A stretch of 64,000 nt of DNA from NCBI GenBank assembly GCA_029851415.1, contig CM056743.1, positions 14,934,727 to 14,998,726 of the forward strand, written 5' to 3'. Positions 26,737-38,394 of this stretch are shown in pieces (position 1 is the stretch's first letter; every line of letters begins with the position of its first letter). This DNA comes from Eretmocerus hayati (taxonomy: Eukaryota > Arthropoda > Insecta > Hymenoptera > Aphelinidae). A program made the translations under genes and the position numbers. Under the pieces are notes generated by a model. The model did not search any database and had not been told where the DNA came from. It saw only the letters and a program-made list of their open reading frames with translations.

Positions 26737-27200
26737 TTATAAAAACATGTCTTGAGAAAAAATAGCCTCTGACTCACAAGGGTAATTTTGTTATTAAAAA
26801 ACTCGTAGAAAATCAGGGTCTCGCGGGATGTTCATGGTCATGCATTCCATCGTTAAGCTGGTGGGATTCAGAAGTTAGCAACAATCGGAGTTAGAGTTTG
26901 GCTTGGTTAGCTCATGAAATTGCCCTAATATGACGCAATTTTCATGTTTGACTGATCTAAAATCGAAATTTGGCAAACATCTCGGTAAAATTTACCTGGT
27001 CAAAAAATGCAGCTTTCGCCGATGACATGTTACCGTAAAGGCAATTTTGCCACTTTTGGTAATCTTGGGCCCACACAAGACTCATATTCCTTTCTAAAAC
27101 TAAATCGAAATGTCTCTCTCGAAATAGATACACACTAGATGTATGGACTCATCACATTTGACCCTTCAGAATAGATCCATGCTGAGGACATGAAATATGA
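26737..27200. other. Spacer between repeat copies 2 and 3
   Basis: Nothing is recognised. Confidence 0.4.
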
Positions 27201-27993
27201 AGTAAGAGTACACAACATGCCCTCTGTGTTAACATCCCCTCGTATGTCGACCTCAGGAATGGGCACTCCTGGACCTTCCAGCGAAAAAACTCTTACGTGT
27301 GTTGAGAATCTATATGAACATACGTGGTTTGTATTGGACTCCACCAAAATGATTTCTGCGTCCCACTGAGGAAGGAAGAATTAAAATGATTTTTTCATTT
27401 TTTTTGTTTTCGCACAGCTAAGAAATCACCGAGGATATATCGCGTTTAGTAAAATCGGTGCCAACAGTTTTTGATTCAACCAATCTTAACGTACCTTACC
27501 GCATTCGATCCCTTTCTTCAAGGTCTTTGAATGGCTTTGATCTTGAGTTGCAGAGGCTCAATCTAGAGATATTTTATGTGCAAAATAAGGAGATTATTGT
27601 CACATACAAAGGTCAACATTGGAGTTTACCCAAAATGCCCCAGTATGGCTATTTCGAACGGGAGTACATTGAGAGCTTTTTGACCACTCAGAACGTGTTC
27701 ATCACGCCGAAACAAGCCGGGAATGTTGACTGGGATTGACAAAAAAATTTGAATATGGTTGTACGGTGATGGAAACAATTTCATGTGCCTTATCGACGAT
27801 TCATATTGTTTCAAAGGACAGGATCATGTTGGATACACCCTTTCGCGAAGTTGTTGGTCAAAATTGAACTTACTGTAATTCATTTTGAAGGTTTTGGAAC
27901 AAACTTCCAAATCAGCAATAAGTTACAAAATGTTCAAGTAGATCAAAACTTTTGGCAAAACGGCTCAAGGGATGGGGGTTGGGTACACTTATC
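27201..27993 (+). mobile_element. 0.8-kb inverted-repeat element, copy 3
   Basis: The ends are AGTAAGAGTACACAACATGC and GGGTTGGGTACACTTATC, so this copy is more diverged. Its interior keeps the family phrase CACTCAGAACGTGTTCATCA and the CGTACCTTACCGCATTCGAT segment. Confidence 0.75.
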
Positions 27994-29920
27994 TTGCTAC
28001 TTAAAGTTGTGGTAAAATCACCCATATATCGATAAACCTCTGTTGTACACATATATGTAATAGCTCATATTGTATGCATAGCCCTGCCAATGTTGCACCA
28101 ACTTTCCATGCATTTTGTGAGTATACGAAGGCCGAGGTTTGTTTGCCCTCCGACAACCACGCATCACACGTTAGAGTGTCACTGCTACGCGTTGGATTGA
28201 ATTTTTATTCCTATATGCGCGCAATTGGTGCCGAGCATAGGATAAATATGCGACTGAATTGATCACTTGCTAGTGCCTTTATTCGAGCCTTTATTCTTTT
28301 TTTTTTTTTTTTATGAATCGGGGTCGTTGCTCTCGTTGCGTGATTGTTAGGTAAAGCTTAAAGTTCGATCGATGACGATTTCATAGATGAGAGATTTGAA
28401 TGGTCAACACTCGTAGAAAGGCTATATAGTTTACATGGACGTAGTTATCGAAGAGTTCGTCGGGTTTCTTCTCAACGATTCCCTCATTCGTGAGAAGGAG
28501 GGAATGTAATACTTTGAAAATATCCTCGAATGAAGAATGCACTTGCGCTTTTAGCTGTAAATCAAATGATTCTTCCGCATTTCTGTAACCAAAATTATTT
28601 TGACCTTCTTAGACTCACTACTGCTCAACGTTATTTTGGTTATAATTTTCGCATAATTTATTTTTGCTCGCAACATATATATACAATTGTACTTTGGAAA
28701 AATAATCATCAAAATAAATTCCAGTATAGTAAACGCTAATCTCTCCACATAAGCCACTAAAAATAGATCAAAATCAGTGCATTTCCACGAATCACAGTGA
28801 AATTTCACCAAAATTGAAAATTTTGTAATTCATAAGCAGGGAAACAAAACAAAATCTCAATCATAACACTTGGTTACCTTAGAGTGATCAAGAGGTGTCG
28901 AATATACTGCACCGAGGAAAGAAATTGGATTTCGATAATCGCGTTTGACCAAGTTTTATTCAAATTTTGTCCCTTTTGATCAATATGTAAATTGAGATTT
29001 GCATATTCATAACAAATTTGATCAAAGAGTGTCGTAGATGTAACGGAAGTCGTCTATACCATCACCTATCATTCCCAACTTTTTTTAAAGCCTCACAGAG
29101 TTGATGTGTATCTTGCTTTTTTTATCATATTTTATTAAGTACGTTTTTGTCCTCACTCATGTTCAAGTCCTAAACTCTTGTCGAGGTCTTGAAAATATAC
29201 TTTGATGTATAGATTATTTCCCTCGCACGAGGCTTTTTGACTTCATTGGACTTCGATTCTACATACTCAGAATAAACATGTATTTCATTTTATTCTATTT
29301 TTTTATCCTTAAATTCTCAAAGCCTATCAAATTACCAACTTCACGAGACTCATTCAATAACCCATTCCAAATAGGCAAAATCATAATTCAATTTTTCTAT
29401 GAAACTCTGTTGAATGTTACCAAGTTTAGATTGAGCTATGTCAATTTCACATATATACTCTCAAAACCCAAGATATGATCGTCTCATATAAAGTTTACGA
29501 ATACGTCTGCTCATATAATATGTGTGTTATAGAATAGTAATATTTGCAATTCGATTGGCTGTCTGCCGGATCAAGAGAAACGACCTGTCACATTCCGCAA
29601 AATGTGTAAAATGCAGCGCGCAACGTTTCATCGTGAAATCTACAGATTCATCTTATATAGACGCTGTATTATATCTGGGAAATTCAAACGACAGCTCCAG
29701 ATTTCAAGTTTATGAACGCTCCAGACGCTCACGTCAACTTCAAACTTTCCAAAGAATTTATCGTCGTATATGTCACAAATAACTCAATACATTGATATCT
29801 CAGGCGTGCGCATGGGTAAAATTTTGATACTTATGGGAGGAACAAAAATCCTAAGGTATATAGACACGATCCGATCATTTTGAATACGCAAAAGAAGAAT
29901 CAGGGGCTCAGTTTATGTGA
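27994..29920. other. Non-coding stretch between repeat copies 3 and 4
   Basis: It contains a poly-T run near 28294-28312. No gene, RNA or complete transposon was recognised. Confidence 0.45.
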
Positions 29921-30636
29921 GGTTAGTGTACCCAACATCCCCCCATACATCGATCCCAGGAAAAGGTACTCGTTGATCTTCCATCAAATTTTTGTGTTAG
30001 AATATGAGAAAATAAATGATTTGGGCCGACCTCGCATCGTTTTTGCGTGTCTGAGAAAATTTGTAGTGACTTTCCATGTTTTTATTTTGCATAGCTGAGG
30101 ATATCGATGAAGAAATTCTGTTTAGTAAAACCGGTGCCAAACATTTTTGGTCAGACCAATCTCAACGTACTTGAATGCATTCGATCTCATACTCTAAGAT
30201 TTTTCAAGTCCTTTTTTCAAAGTGGCCAAACTCGATTTTGGAAGAATTGCAAAACATGAGGGCCGAAATTGGCTCGAAAATTGGAGTGTACCTATATAAT
30301 ATGGCTATATACTGCTATCCTGAGAGTGTTCGCGTTATGATCTGTTTTACCACTCAGAACGTGTTTGTCACGTCAAAACAAGCTGGAAATAGTGATTTGG
30401 ATCGATAAAAAGCTTTGTAAGTGGTTTCACGGGGATAAAAACTATTTTATTCACTTCAGTGCCGATTAACATTATTTTAAAGGATGAGGGCAGATTATGT
30501 ACTCCCTCTGGCGAACTCGCGAAAAGTCGCTTGGGAAAATTGTGATAGCTCAGCTTAAGTGCGGTGAAGAATATGGAAGTGGGTCAAAATTATTGATAAA
30601 ACGCTTTTTGAAGGGGGGATATTGGGTACACTTACC
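29921..30636 (+). mobile_element. 0.7-kb inverted-repeat element, copy 4
   Basis: The ends are GGTTAGTGTACCCAACATCC and GGATATTGGGTACACTTACC. The interior keeps CACTCAGAACGTGTTTGTCA. It is about 80 bp shorter than the other copies. Confidence 0.75.
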
Positions 30637-31589
30637 GTATAATCCAACTATCACATCGAAAAATTGAACCCTTGAATCATCAGTCTAATCGTATAGACAA
30701 ATTGTGACAGATAATCCGGGTTCGATTGATCGATGCATGTGAACGGTGTGACGAAAAAAAAATCTCATCGACGTCTGACCAAAATTTTACTCGCACATCG
30801 TTTCCTACATCGAAGTGCAAAATTCAATGCAGCTGATTTCACATACATATTTATGCATTGGTGTATATTGCGCGCTTCCGGAGTCAAACCATACACAATA
30901 GCGAAGCTTGCGCATATATCCTTTTCGAAACAGATCTCGGTATACGATGGCATCACTCTGTTTGAAATCGGAATTGCTAATGGGCCAGTAGCTCGCTTCT
31001 GGGAGATATAGCTTTATCTCGGTGTCATCTCTTTCGTTGCCTATACGACTCGTCTATGCTATGCTATGCCCCATTACGCCACCGAGGCTTTCTGTTATAC
31101 TGTGAGTGTATATATAGGTATAACAGTTCGAGGAAGCTTGAGCTTTGACAAAGTTTACGGGAGTCTGAAAGATCAAGGCTGCTTGGTCAAGTAAGTACAT
31201 ACTCTGTTTGAACGTTAAACTTGGTGAGAACTGGTCTTGATGTTTTGATTCATGGTTGGTGAGTCATGGTTCTTTAGTGCAAAATCAGAAGTGCCAGTTT
31301 CAAACCCTCACTGATGAGGGTCGTAAAAGCTTGCAACCTTCTCAGTGCCCTCCCCCCTCTCCGTTTTTCCTTTTTTTTAAAAACGACGGTAAGTTGCAAA
31401 AAACTCCGAAATACATCATGTCTATTCATATAGGTGGGAAGTTCAGTGGTGACTTTGGTTTTCACATGGCCATTTCAAGTTCAACTCGATTTTCAAGATG
31501 AAAATGCATACTATCAACTCGGAGTCCTGAACTGAAAAATTTTCAACACAAGCGAAGAAAGTCTCATCCCAAGTATTTTGTAAGATAAC
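30637..31589. other. Non-coding stretch
   Basis: No gene is recognised. Short overlapping open frames near 30733-31011 have no family resemblance. Confidence 0.4.
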
Positions 31590-31830
31590 ACGTACCCTTG
31601 GAGCAACGTGGGTTACCGTCCATCGGTATTGAGTTCCAAATATCTACCCAGAGTCAACTAAAATCGGAAAATTTTGTGAGATTTTTCTGGTTTTTCGAGA
31701 ATCCTAGTCCAAAGACGTTTATTTCTTGTTTAAAAAATCTAATTGGCCTCCAGATGACCTTGAAATTGATTGCTAGGACCAAATGTCAGGTCACGATAAT
31801 ATCAATATCAAAAGATATTATTTTATAATA
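31590..31830 (+). repeat. Diverged 240-bp module, first copy
   Basis: This shares its order of phrases with the copies at 33600-34330: a GTTACCGTCC segment, CAGAATCC-like and CTTGTTTAAAAA, then a block built on TGACCTTGAAA and AAGGTCA. Spacing is similar but identity is low. Confidence 0.5.
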
Positions 31831-31894
31831 ATTAAGGAGCCAGGCAAAATTTGTCCGTCCACATACTGCGTATCGGGTCGCCTATGCGGAAGGG

Positions 31895-32005
31895 CTGAAG
31901 TGTGATGGGTGGGTGGATGGGTCATGGTTGGGTCATGGGTGGGTGGGTTGGTGGGTGAGTGAGGGTTAATGGTCAGGTGGGTGGGTTGGTGGATGGATGG
32001 AGTGG
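31895..32005 (+). repeat. GGGT/GGGTGGATG minisatellite
   Basis: This is a degenerate G-rich tandem repeat of GGGTGGGTTGG-type units. The approach sequence (TAATAATTAA, then GTATCGGGTCGCCTATGCGG) recurs before a similar tract at about 59180-59400, so the pair is a dispersed repeat. Confidence 0.7.
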
Positions 32006-32019
32006 AAATCATTAAAGTT

Positions 32020-32465
32020 CAAGTGATACGTTCCACTAAGTTCCAGTGAAAATTTCACTAAGAAAATCAGTGAAAATTTCACTAGGAAATCAGTGAAAAT
32101 TTCACTAAAGAATCAGTGAAAATTTTGTTAAAAAATCAGCGGAAATTTCACTAAAAAATCAGCGAAAATTTCACTAAAATTTCAGTGGAAGTTCACTAAA
32201 AAAAAAACAGTGAAAATTTCACTAAATTTTCAGTGAAAATTTCACTAAAAATCCAGTGAAAATTCCACTGAAAAATCAGTGAGAATTTCACTAAAAAATC
32301 TGTGAAAATTTCACCAAAGAATCAGTGAAAATTTCACTACAATTTTACTAGAATTTCAGTGAAAATCACCTCGTCTTCAGAAAAATTTCCACTGGAATCG
32401 CAGTAAAAATCGCTAGAGTTTCAGTGAAACTTTCATTGAAATTCCAGTGAAAATCGCTCAAGGTT
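32020..32465 (+). repeat. 23-bp palindromic minisatellite
   Basis: About 19 degenerate units are built on AGTGAAAATTTCACT, which is nearly self-complementary, joined by A-rich linkers (AAAAAATC). The right-hand units decay. Nothing is coded. Confidence 0.85.
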
Positions 32466-32934
32466 CCACTGTCTATTAGATTCGAATAGTTGTTTACTTC
32501 AGTATAATTGCATCATTGGATGTAAATAACTATTTCGAAATTAGTGTATTGACTGAGTCAAACGAGATGGGCAATAAGGGTATACATGTTATTCATTGCT
32601 GGAGAGAGAAATATCCTTCGTGATTAGTTTTCTATCTAGGTACAAATCATAAGTGGGATAAGAGTCATAAGGCAAATAATCGTAGATTTCGCAACATCCT
32701 TCCAACAAATTAAATTAATTAAGCGTCTGTCCGATTGTATCCGTCCGGATGCCTCGTATCGTGGTGACATCGTTGGTGATGTTGGTGGATTAGTGGGTCC
32801 TGTGGGTCGGTGGGTCCGTGTTGGTGATGCTGGTGATGACTTTTGACTTATCCGTACGGATTGGGCAGTTGATTTGATGGTCCGATCAGTTGTTCTAAGA
32901 TCCAATCAGTCAAAACATTCCTTTTGGATCGATG
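32466..32934. other. Spacer with GGTGATGTTGGTGG-type low complexity
   Basis: A short G/T-rich tract at 32757-32840 resembles the other G-rich minisatellites of the region. There is no gene. Confidence 0.4.
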
Positions 32935-33405
32935 GGCTGTGGCTGGGGTCGAGGCTGGTGCAGGGACTGGGGCTGTGACTAAGGCAGGAGCTTAGGTTTT
33001 TGCTGGGGCCGAGGCTGAGGATAAGGCTGGGCCTGTGGCTAGGGATGAGGCAAGGCCTGTGGCTTGGGGCGAGGCTGGGCTAAGGCTGGGGCTGGAACCG
33101 GGCCGAAGCTGAGGATGGACTGAGGCTAAGGTTGTGACTGGGACTGAGGCTGGAGCTGTGGCTGGAACTGGGGCTGGGGCTGTGGATAGGGCGTGGCTGA
33201 AGCTGTGGCTCGGGCTGGAGCTGGGGCTGAGGCTGAGGCTGAGGCTGGGGCTGAGGCCGAAGCTAAGACTTAGGCTGAGGCTGGAGCTAACGCTGAGTTG
33301 GGGCTGGAGCTGGGTCTTGGTCAGAGGTTGGTGCTGAGGCTGAGACTGGGGCTGTGGCTGAGGCTGGGGCTGGGACTGGGGTTAGGGCCGTGGATGGGGC
33401 GTGAA
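32935..33405 (+). repeat. GCTGGG/GCTGAG 6-bp minisatellite
   Basis: About 470 bp consist of GGCTGGGGCTGAGGCT-type hexamers, with strong G-over-C strand bias. The open frame inside (33134-33337) is only repeat read-through (LRLRLRL). Confidence 0.85.
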
Positions 33406-33599
33406 ATTATTTTTTCAGAATTCACTGTATTATGAAATCTCAACGTTACATTGTTGAACTACAGATGCATTTCAGAGGTCCATACCATATCAGAGACACT
33501 TCCAAGCCGGACGAGCGTTAGCGAGGTAGGCAAAAACGCTAGTCTTTGATTATAAAGATATCTTTGCTTAGATAAGCAATTTTTAAACAACTGTTCGAC

Positions 33600-34330
33600 G
33601 ATATGCTACTTTTTGAGGCCACAGGGGTTACCGTCCGTGGCGGTTTTAACTTCAATTCATTGCCCAATGTTAACTTGGATGGAAAAAATCCTGTTAATTT
33701 TTCACAGTCTCCCAGAATCCGAGTTCAAAAACCGTGCTCTTGTTTAAATAATCTGATAAACCTCCTGATTACCTTGAAAATGACCCTGAGAACGACCTCT
33801 AAGATGGAATCCAAGGTCACCACCTTATTATTGCTGTAATAAGCGATTTTTAAAGAAATTTCCGACGAGACGCTACTTCTTGTCAGGTGGCAATGACCTT
33901 TATTCATCTCACCAGGTAGGATCTCAAATCAGATCAAAAATAGTTTCGTAATCTTCGACATTCTTCCACCAAAATCAAAACCAAGTGTTCTTGTCTAAAA
34001 TCGTATATGACTTCTGATGACCTTGAAAATGACCTCCAAGGTCATGAATTCTTCCTTTGCTACGAAAAGCCACTTCTATCCCATACATTGTTGGACGGGG
34101 CGCTACTTTTTGAGGCCACGCAGCTTACCACCCTCCAGTATTGACCTTCACTCATCTCGCCAACGTTCAGTCGGATCGAAAAGTGTTTCATACAGAAGTC
34201 GTATCATTTTTCACGTTGTTTCAGAATCCTCGACACTGAAAGTAGGTGTTTCCAATTGAAATGATCGAATTTACCCCCAGATATCTCGCAAAATGACTTC
34301 TAAGGTCAAATCCAAGGTGACGATTTGATG
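33600..34330 (+). repeat. Three tandem copies of the diverged 240-bp module
   Basis: Copies start near 33605, 33855 and 34095, with GATACGCTACTTTTTGAGGCCA-like openings (CTACTTTTTGAGGCCAC is clear in two). They are followed by a TTACC segment and a TGACCTTGAAAATGACCTCC block with AAGGTCA. They were probably one dispersed repeat amplified in place. There is no coding function. Confidence 0.6.
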
Positions 34331-35721
34331 TCTCCCTCAAAATAGAAAGATGTGTGTTTCAGGGTCTTGCGCGATTCTCAACTGTTTCCAAAAAAACAGG
34401 GTGGATACTGACTTTTCGGGTACCCTGTATGTGCCACATTAGAGTCAAATGAGTCCCAATTCAAACATCTTATTCATCTTGTGCTTCCTGCAGTGCGTTC
34501 AATATTTCGGCTTGAAAGGAAGTGCCACGTTACTGAGGCCTCAATCATGGCCCCATTAATTCCAAAATTTTTAGTACAATAATTTTGCAAAATCCTTGCA
34601 TTTCTGTCGAACTTGATCTGTATAACTTGGATTCCCATGAGATTTTTTGACGACTTTGAAATGTATCTTAGGGCAAAGTTTGAACACGTGAATGAATTGA
34701 ACTCTTAGCTCTCGCAACAGTGACATATATTGGGTTTTGAATAAGACAAGAATTCAAGAGGAATTTCGATCGGTTTTTAAGTAAGTGTCCCACGCAAGCA
34801 GAACTCGACGAGAAGATGGAAAAATAGAGAATGGTATCAGAGAGAGAAACGTTGAATAAAATGGAAAATCGGTGTTTCAGTTAGGCGACGGACTGGAAGA
34901 GTATAAACGTTGCAAATATCGTTTACCAAGCGATACAAAAGTTATGAGATTGTCGTCGTTTCAGTTTCCCATGGAAACTCTTTCAAACGTGTCCAACTCG
35001 CGGGGAAACAAGTTTATCTCGGCTCCTAAAGCGATGCTCACATGACAAGTGAATTTGAAAACTCTGCTAACTCATAAAAAGTGACGAGCGGCGAGTTTGT
35101 TGTGATGAATTCTACGTGGTGGCGAAGGTGTATTTTCTCTGATGAACAAAACAATTTCGAGTGAAAAACTCTAAATTTGATGAATAATCAAGCTCTTATG
35201 AGTCTGGTAAACTTCTTGCGTCGTTATCTCGAGCCACTGGAGTTTTTATCCTTTTGCAGACTCTCATGGAATCACACCCTTCCACAGATGGCAAAAATCA
35301 TGAGCTCCATGACCCATTTGATTATTCTCAAAAAGTTGATTAAATGTGATCGATGATCATTTCATCATCATTATGGATAATTGAATACACTTGGATAATT
35401 GAATACACTGTGCATGAAAGTGTACTCGGCGCACAGCTTGACGACTTCTACTCACAGTTTGTCAGAAAATATAGTTCGGTACTCGGCACGAATAGTAGAT
35501 TTGTACCGACTTGGGCAATGCGCTGTATTGAATGTATTACCAGGGTACCTCAACTTAAACGGGGGCGGTGGGATTTAATGATATTGGGATGTTTCGAAAG
35601 CTCAAGAAATTATCCAATGTTGCATTTATACTCTCATAGCCATATGAGATCCGAACGGCATTGATCCTTCAAATTAGGCTGAAAATTCACGCATACTTAT
35701 TTCAAGATATCAGAATGATTA
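34331..35721. other. Intergenic stretch up to the large element
   Basis: Nothing is recognised apart from a 16-bp direct repeat (TGGATAATTGAATACAC) at 35375/35393. Confidence 0.45.
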
Positions 35722-35727
35722 CTTATG
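35722..35727. other. Target-site duplication CTTATG, left
   Basis: CTTATG directly precedes AGTAGCC at 35728 and is repeated exactly after the last base of the element (45505-45510). Confidence 0.85.
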
Positions 35728-35814
35728 AGTAGCCTGTAGGGGTTGGTACGAGCACAGGATGGTACGAGCACATCCCTATCCTTTAAGCATGTAGGATGGC
35801 ACGAGCACAGCCTA

Positions 35815-36175
35815 ACATAGTTAACCCATAACCCACAAATCTCCCCGATTCCATAACCCATGATGCTCTCCGATCCCATAACCCATGACCCACCATTCTC
35901 TCAAATTCCACAACCCGACTCTCTAACCTATAACCCAAGTCTCTAACCCGACTTTCTAACCCATAACCCAACTGCAAGATAACCCAATATTCTCTCAAAT
36001 TCTACAACCCATTTCCTATAACCCAATATTCTCTCAAATTCTACCATAACTCATAACCCATCTTTCCAACCCATCACCCAACTCTCGAACCCATCGCTCT
36101 CTAACCCAACTCTCAGCCCATCTATCTAACCCAACATTCTAACCCATAACCCAACTCTCTAACCCAACTTGCGAG
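35815..36175 (-). repeat. Telomere-like GGGTTA(T/G) repeat tract, left arm
   Basis: On the plus strand this reads as degenerate TAACCCATAACCCAACTCTC units. The G-rich strand therefore points 5' to 3' toward the left end of the element. It is not the exact insect TTAGG repeat. Confidence 0.8.
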
Positions 36176-36304
36176 CCTCATCTGCGCATGCGTAGATTTT
36201 TTGTGTTTATCGTGGAGTTAGTGTACTTGTACGAGGACAAAGAGCCCATACTTTCAAAGTCTTATTGGTGGCCCCGAAAAGGGCCGATTGTGATTCTTCT
36301 CCGC

Positions 36305-36649
36305 TTAGCTCGGGAGTGAGCAGGAGTCTGGGACATCCATCCTCCTGACCGATCTTGATGTTGGTACTGGATCAGGTCTTGTTGGGATCCTGACCCATGG
36401 TTCTCGAGGAGGTGGTAGCCATGGAGGTGACAGGGTGACCCGAACCTCGACAACCACTGCTGGTTCTCGCTGTCTCGGTTCAATGTCTATGATGGGCATA
36501 GATGTCGATTTGGGCTGAGCAAAACGGTGACCCATAGTTCTGCCGCGCTCGTCACCACGTTGTTGATCCATTGCAGTCGAAGTGTCGAATGACTTCATGG
36601 AGCCTATCATCATCGCTTTATAGTGAGTCCCCCACTCATCGAGCCGCAT
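36305..36649 (-). CDS. Arm ORF, 114 aa, unknown (left copy)
   Basis: A proline/arginine-rich predicted protein starts at ATG 36649, reading outward toward the left end. The copy at 44583-44927 differs by a few residues (Ser/Leu, His/Gln) and remains open. I do not recognise the family. The overlapping second frame (36262-36483) is also open, so the coding claim is weak. It could be an exon of a longer outward transcript. Confidence 0.3.
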   Translation of the reverse strand: MRLDEWGTHYKAMMIGSMKSFDTSTAMDQQRGDERGRTMGHRFAQPKSTSMPIIDIEPRQREPAVVVEVRVTLSPPWLPPPREPWVRIPTRPDPVPTSRSVRRMDVPDSCSLPS

Positions 36650-36681
36650 TCAACGCATGCGCATGAGTGCATGTTTTATCC

Positions 36682-37425
36682 TCAGTGGAATATTGTCCAG
36701 TCGTCTGAGAAAGAAACCCAGCAATCCAATTCCACGATTTCGATACCTAGCTCTTTCATCCGTGCATGATCGTCTTTACATATTCCACACTCTTTCATTC
36801 TATTCACGCAGGCTTTCAACTTGCGTAAGAATGGTCTTACGGATTGCTCCATAACCCATATTTTCAGGTATTTTGGCCGTATCTCAGCGGACAATGCCCC
36901 GAGAGGCTCCGCGATGAGTGCATTGAGTTCCTCGTGGGCCCCTCTTTCATTTCCCATTCTGTGCTCCATAACCCATATTTCAAGGTCTTTTGGCCGTATC
37001 TCAGCGGATAATGCCCCGAGAGGCTCCGCGATGAGTGCATCGAGTTCCTCGTGGGCCCCTCTTTCATTTCCAATTCTGTGCTCCATAACCCATATTTCAA
37101 GGTCTTTTGGCCGTATCTCAGCGGATAATGCCCCGAGAGGCTCCGCGATGAGTGCTTCGAGTTCCTCGTGGGCCCCTCTTTCATTTCCCATTCTGTGCTC
37201 CATAACCCATATTTCAAGGTCTTTTGGCCGTATCTCAGCGGATAATGCCCCGAGAGGCTCCGCGATGAGTGCATCGAGTTCCTCGTGGGCCCCTCTTTCA
37301 TTCCCCATTCTGTGCTCCATAACCCATATTTCAAGGTCTTTTGGCCGTATCTCAGCGGATAATGCCCCGAGAGGCTCCGCGATGAGTGAATCGATTTCCT
37401 CGTGAGCCCCTCTTTCATTTCCCAT
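36682..37425 (-). CDS. Arm ORF of 39-aa repeats, 247 aa (left copy)
   Basis: Five near-identical 39-residue repeats (with ALIAEPLGALSAEIRPKDLE) are followed by a unique C-terminal tail of about 55 residues with three cysteines and an acidic, aromatic end. The 117-bp unit is a multiple of three. This keeps frames open on both strands, so the repeat part alone does not prove coding. The unique tail being open in both arms gives modest support. The function is unknown. Confidence 0.3.
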   Translation of the reverse strand: MGNERGAHEEIDSLIAEPLGALSAEIRPKDLEIWVMEHRMGNERGAHEELDALIAEPLGALSAEIRPKDLEIWVMEHRMGNERGAHEELEALIAEPLGALSAEIRPKDLEIWVMEHRIGNERGAHEELDALIAEPLGALSAEIRPKDLEIWVMEHRMGNERGAHEELNALIAEPLGALSAEIRPKYLKIWVMEQSVRPFLRKLKACVNRMKECGICKDDHARMKELGIEIVELDCWVSFSDDWTIFH

Positions 37426-38130
37426 TCATTGCTCCATAACCCATATTTCAAGGTCTTTTGGCCGTATCTCAGTGAATAATGCCCCGGGAGGCCCCGCGAT
37501 GAGTGTATTAAGTTCCTCGTGGACCCCTCTTCCATTCTACACACTGTGCTCTATAACCCATATTTCAAGGTCTTTTGGCCGTATCTCAGCGGATAATGCC
37601 CCGAGAGGCTCCGCGATGAGCGCGTTGAGTTCCTCGTGGACCCCTCTTTCATTCCCCATTCTAAGCTCCATAGCCCATATTTCAGGGTCTTTTGGCCGTA
37701 TCTCAGTGGATAATGCCCCGAGAGGCTCCGCGACAAGTGCATTGGGTTGCTCGTGGACCCCCCTTCTATTTCCCATACCGTGCTCAATAACCCATATTTC
37801 GAGGTCTATTGGGCATATCTCGGTAGATAATGCCCAGAGAGGCTCCGCGATGAGTGCATTACATTCCTCGTGACCCCTCCTCCATTCTACACACTGTGCT
37901 CCATAACCCATATTTCAAGGTCTTTTGGCCATATCTCGTTAGATAATGCCCAGAGAGGCTCCGCGATGAGTGCATCGAGTTGCTCGTGGACCCCCTTCAA
38001 TTTTCCATACTGTGCTCCATAACCCATATTCCAAGTCCTTTTGGCTATATCTTGGTAGATAATACTCAGAGAGGCCCCGCGACAAGTGCATATAACCCAT
38101 ATTTCAAAGTCTATAGGCCATATGCTGAGA
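36847..38130 (-). repeat. 117-bp tandem array, left arm
   Basis: About eleven units start near 36847 and recur every 117 bp (36964, 37081, 37198, 37315, 37432, 37549, 37666, 37783), then decay inward past 38015. Each unit has CTCCATAACCCATATTTCA, TTTTGGCCGTATCTC and GAGAGGCTCCGCGATGAG. The units nearest the element end are the most alike, which suggests recent homogenisation there. Confidence 0.9.
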
Positions 38131-38394
38131 GAGGCCCCCGGGATGAGCGCATTGTGTTCCTCGTGAACCCCGCTTACAACTTTTCATGCTGTGCTCCATA
38201 ACCCAACTCGCTCCATAACTCATAAACCTCCAAAAGAAGGGTTGCTCCATAACCCAACTTGCTCCATAACCCATGTGTCTTCAGAAGAATGTTTTACTCC
38301 ATAACCCAACTTGCTCTATAACCCACGTGCCTCCAAAAAATGGGTTGCTCCATAACCTGTATTGGTATATCTTTTGGCCGTATCTCAGTGAATA

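Noticed and set aside
33134..33337. Leu/Arg repeat protein
   Set aside because: Read-through of a GCTGGG hexamer repeat.
32020..33405. CRISPR-like repeats
   Set aside because: Units are degenerate tandem minisatellites without unique spacers, in a eukaryotic genome.
35815..36175. True telomeric repeat or chromosome end
   Set aside because: Units are degenerate, differ from TTAGG and lie inside an element with host DNA on both sides.
36821..37405. Plus-strand 194-aa frame in the 117-bp array (and 43827-44411)
   Set aside because: It is antisense to the 39-aa repeat frame and has no unique segment; both strands are open because the unit length is a multiple of three.
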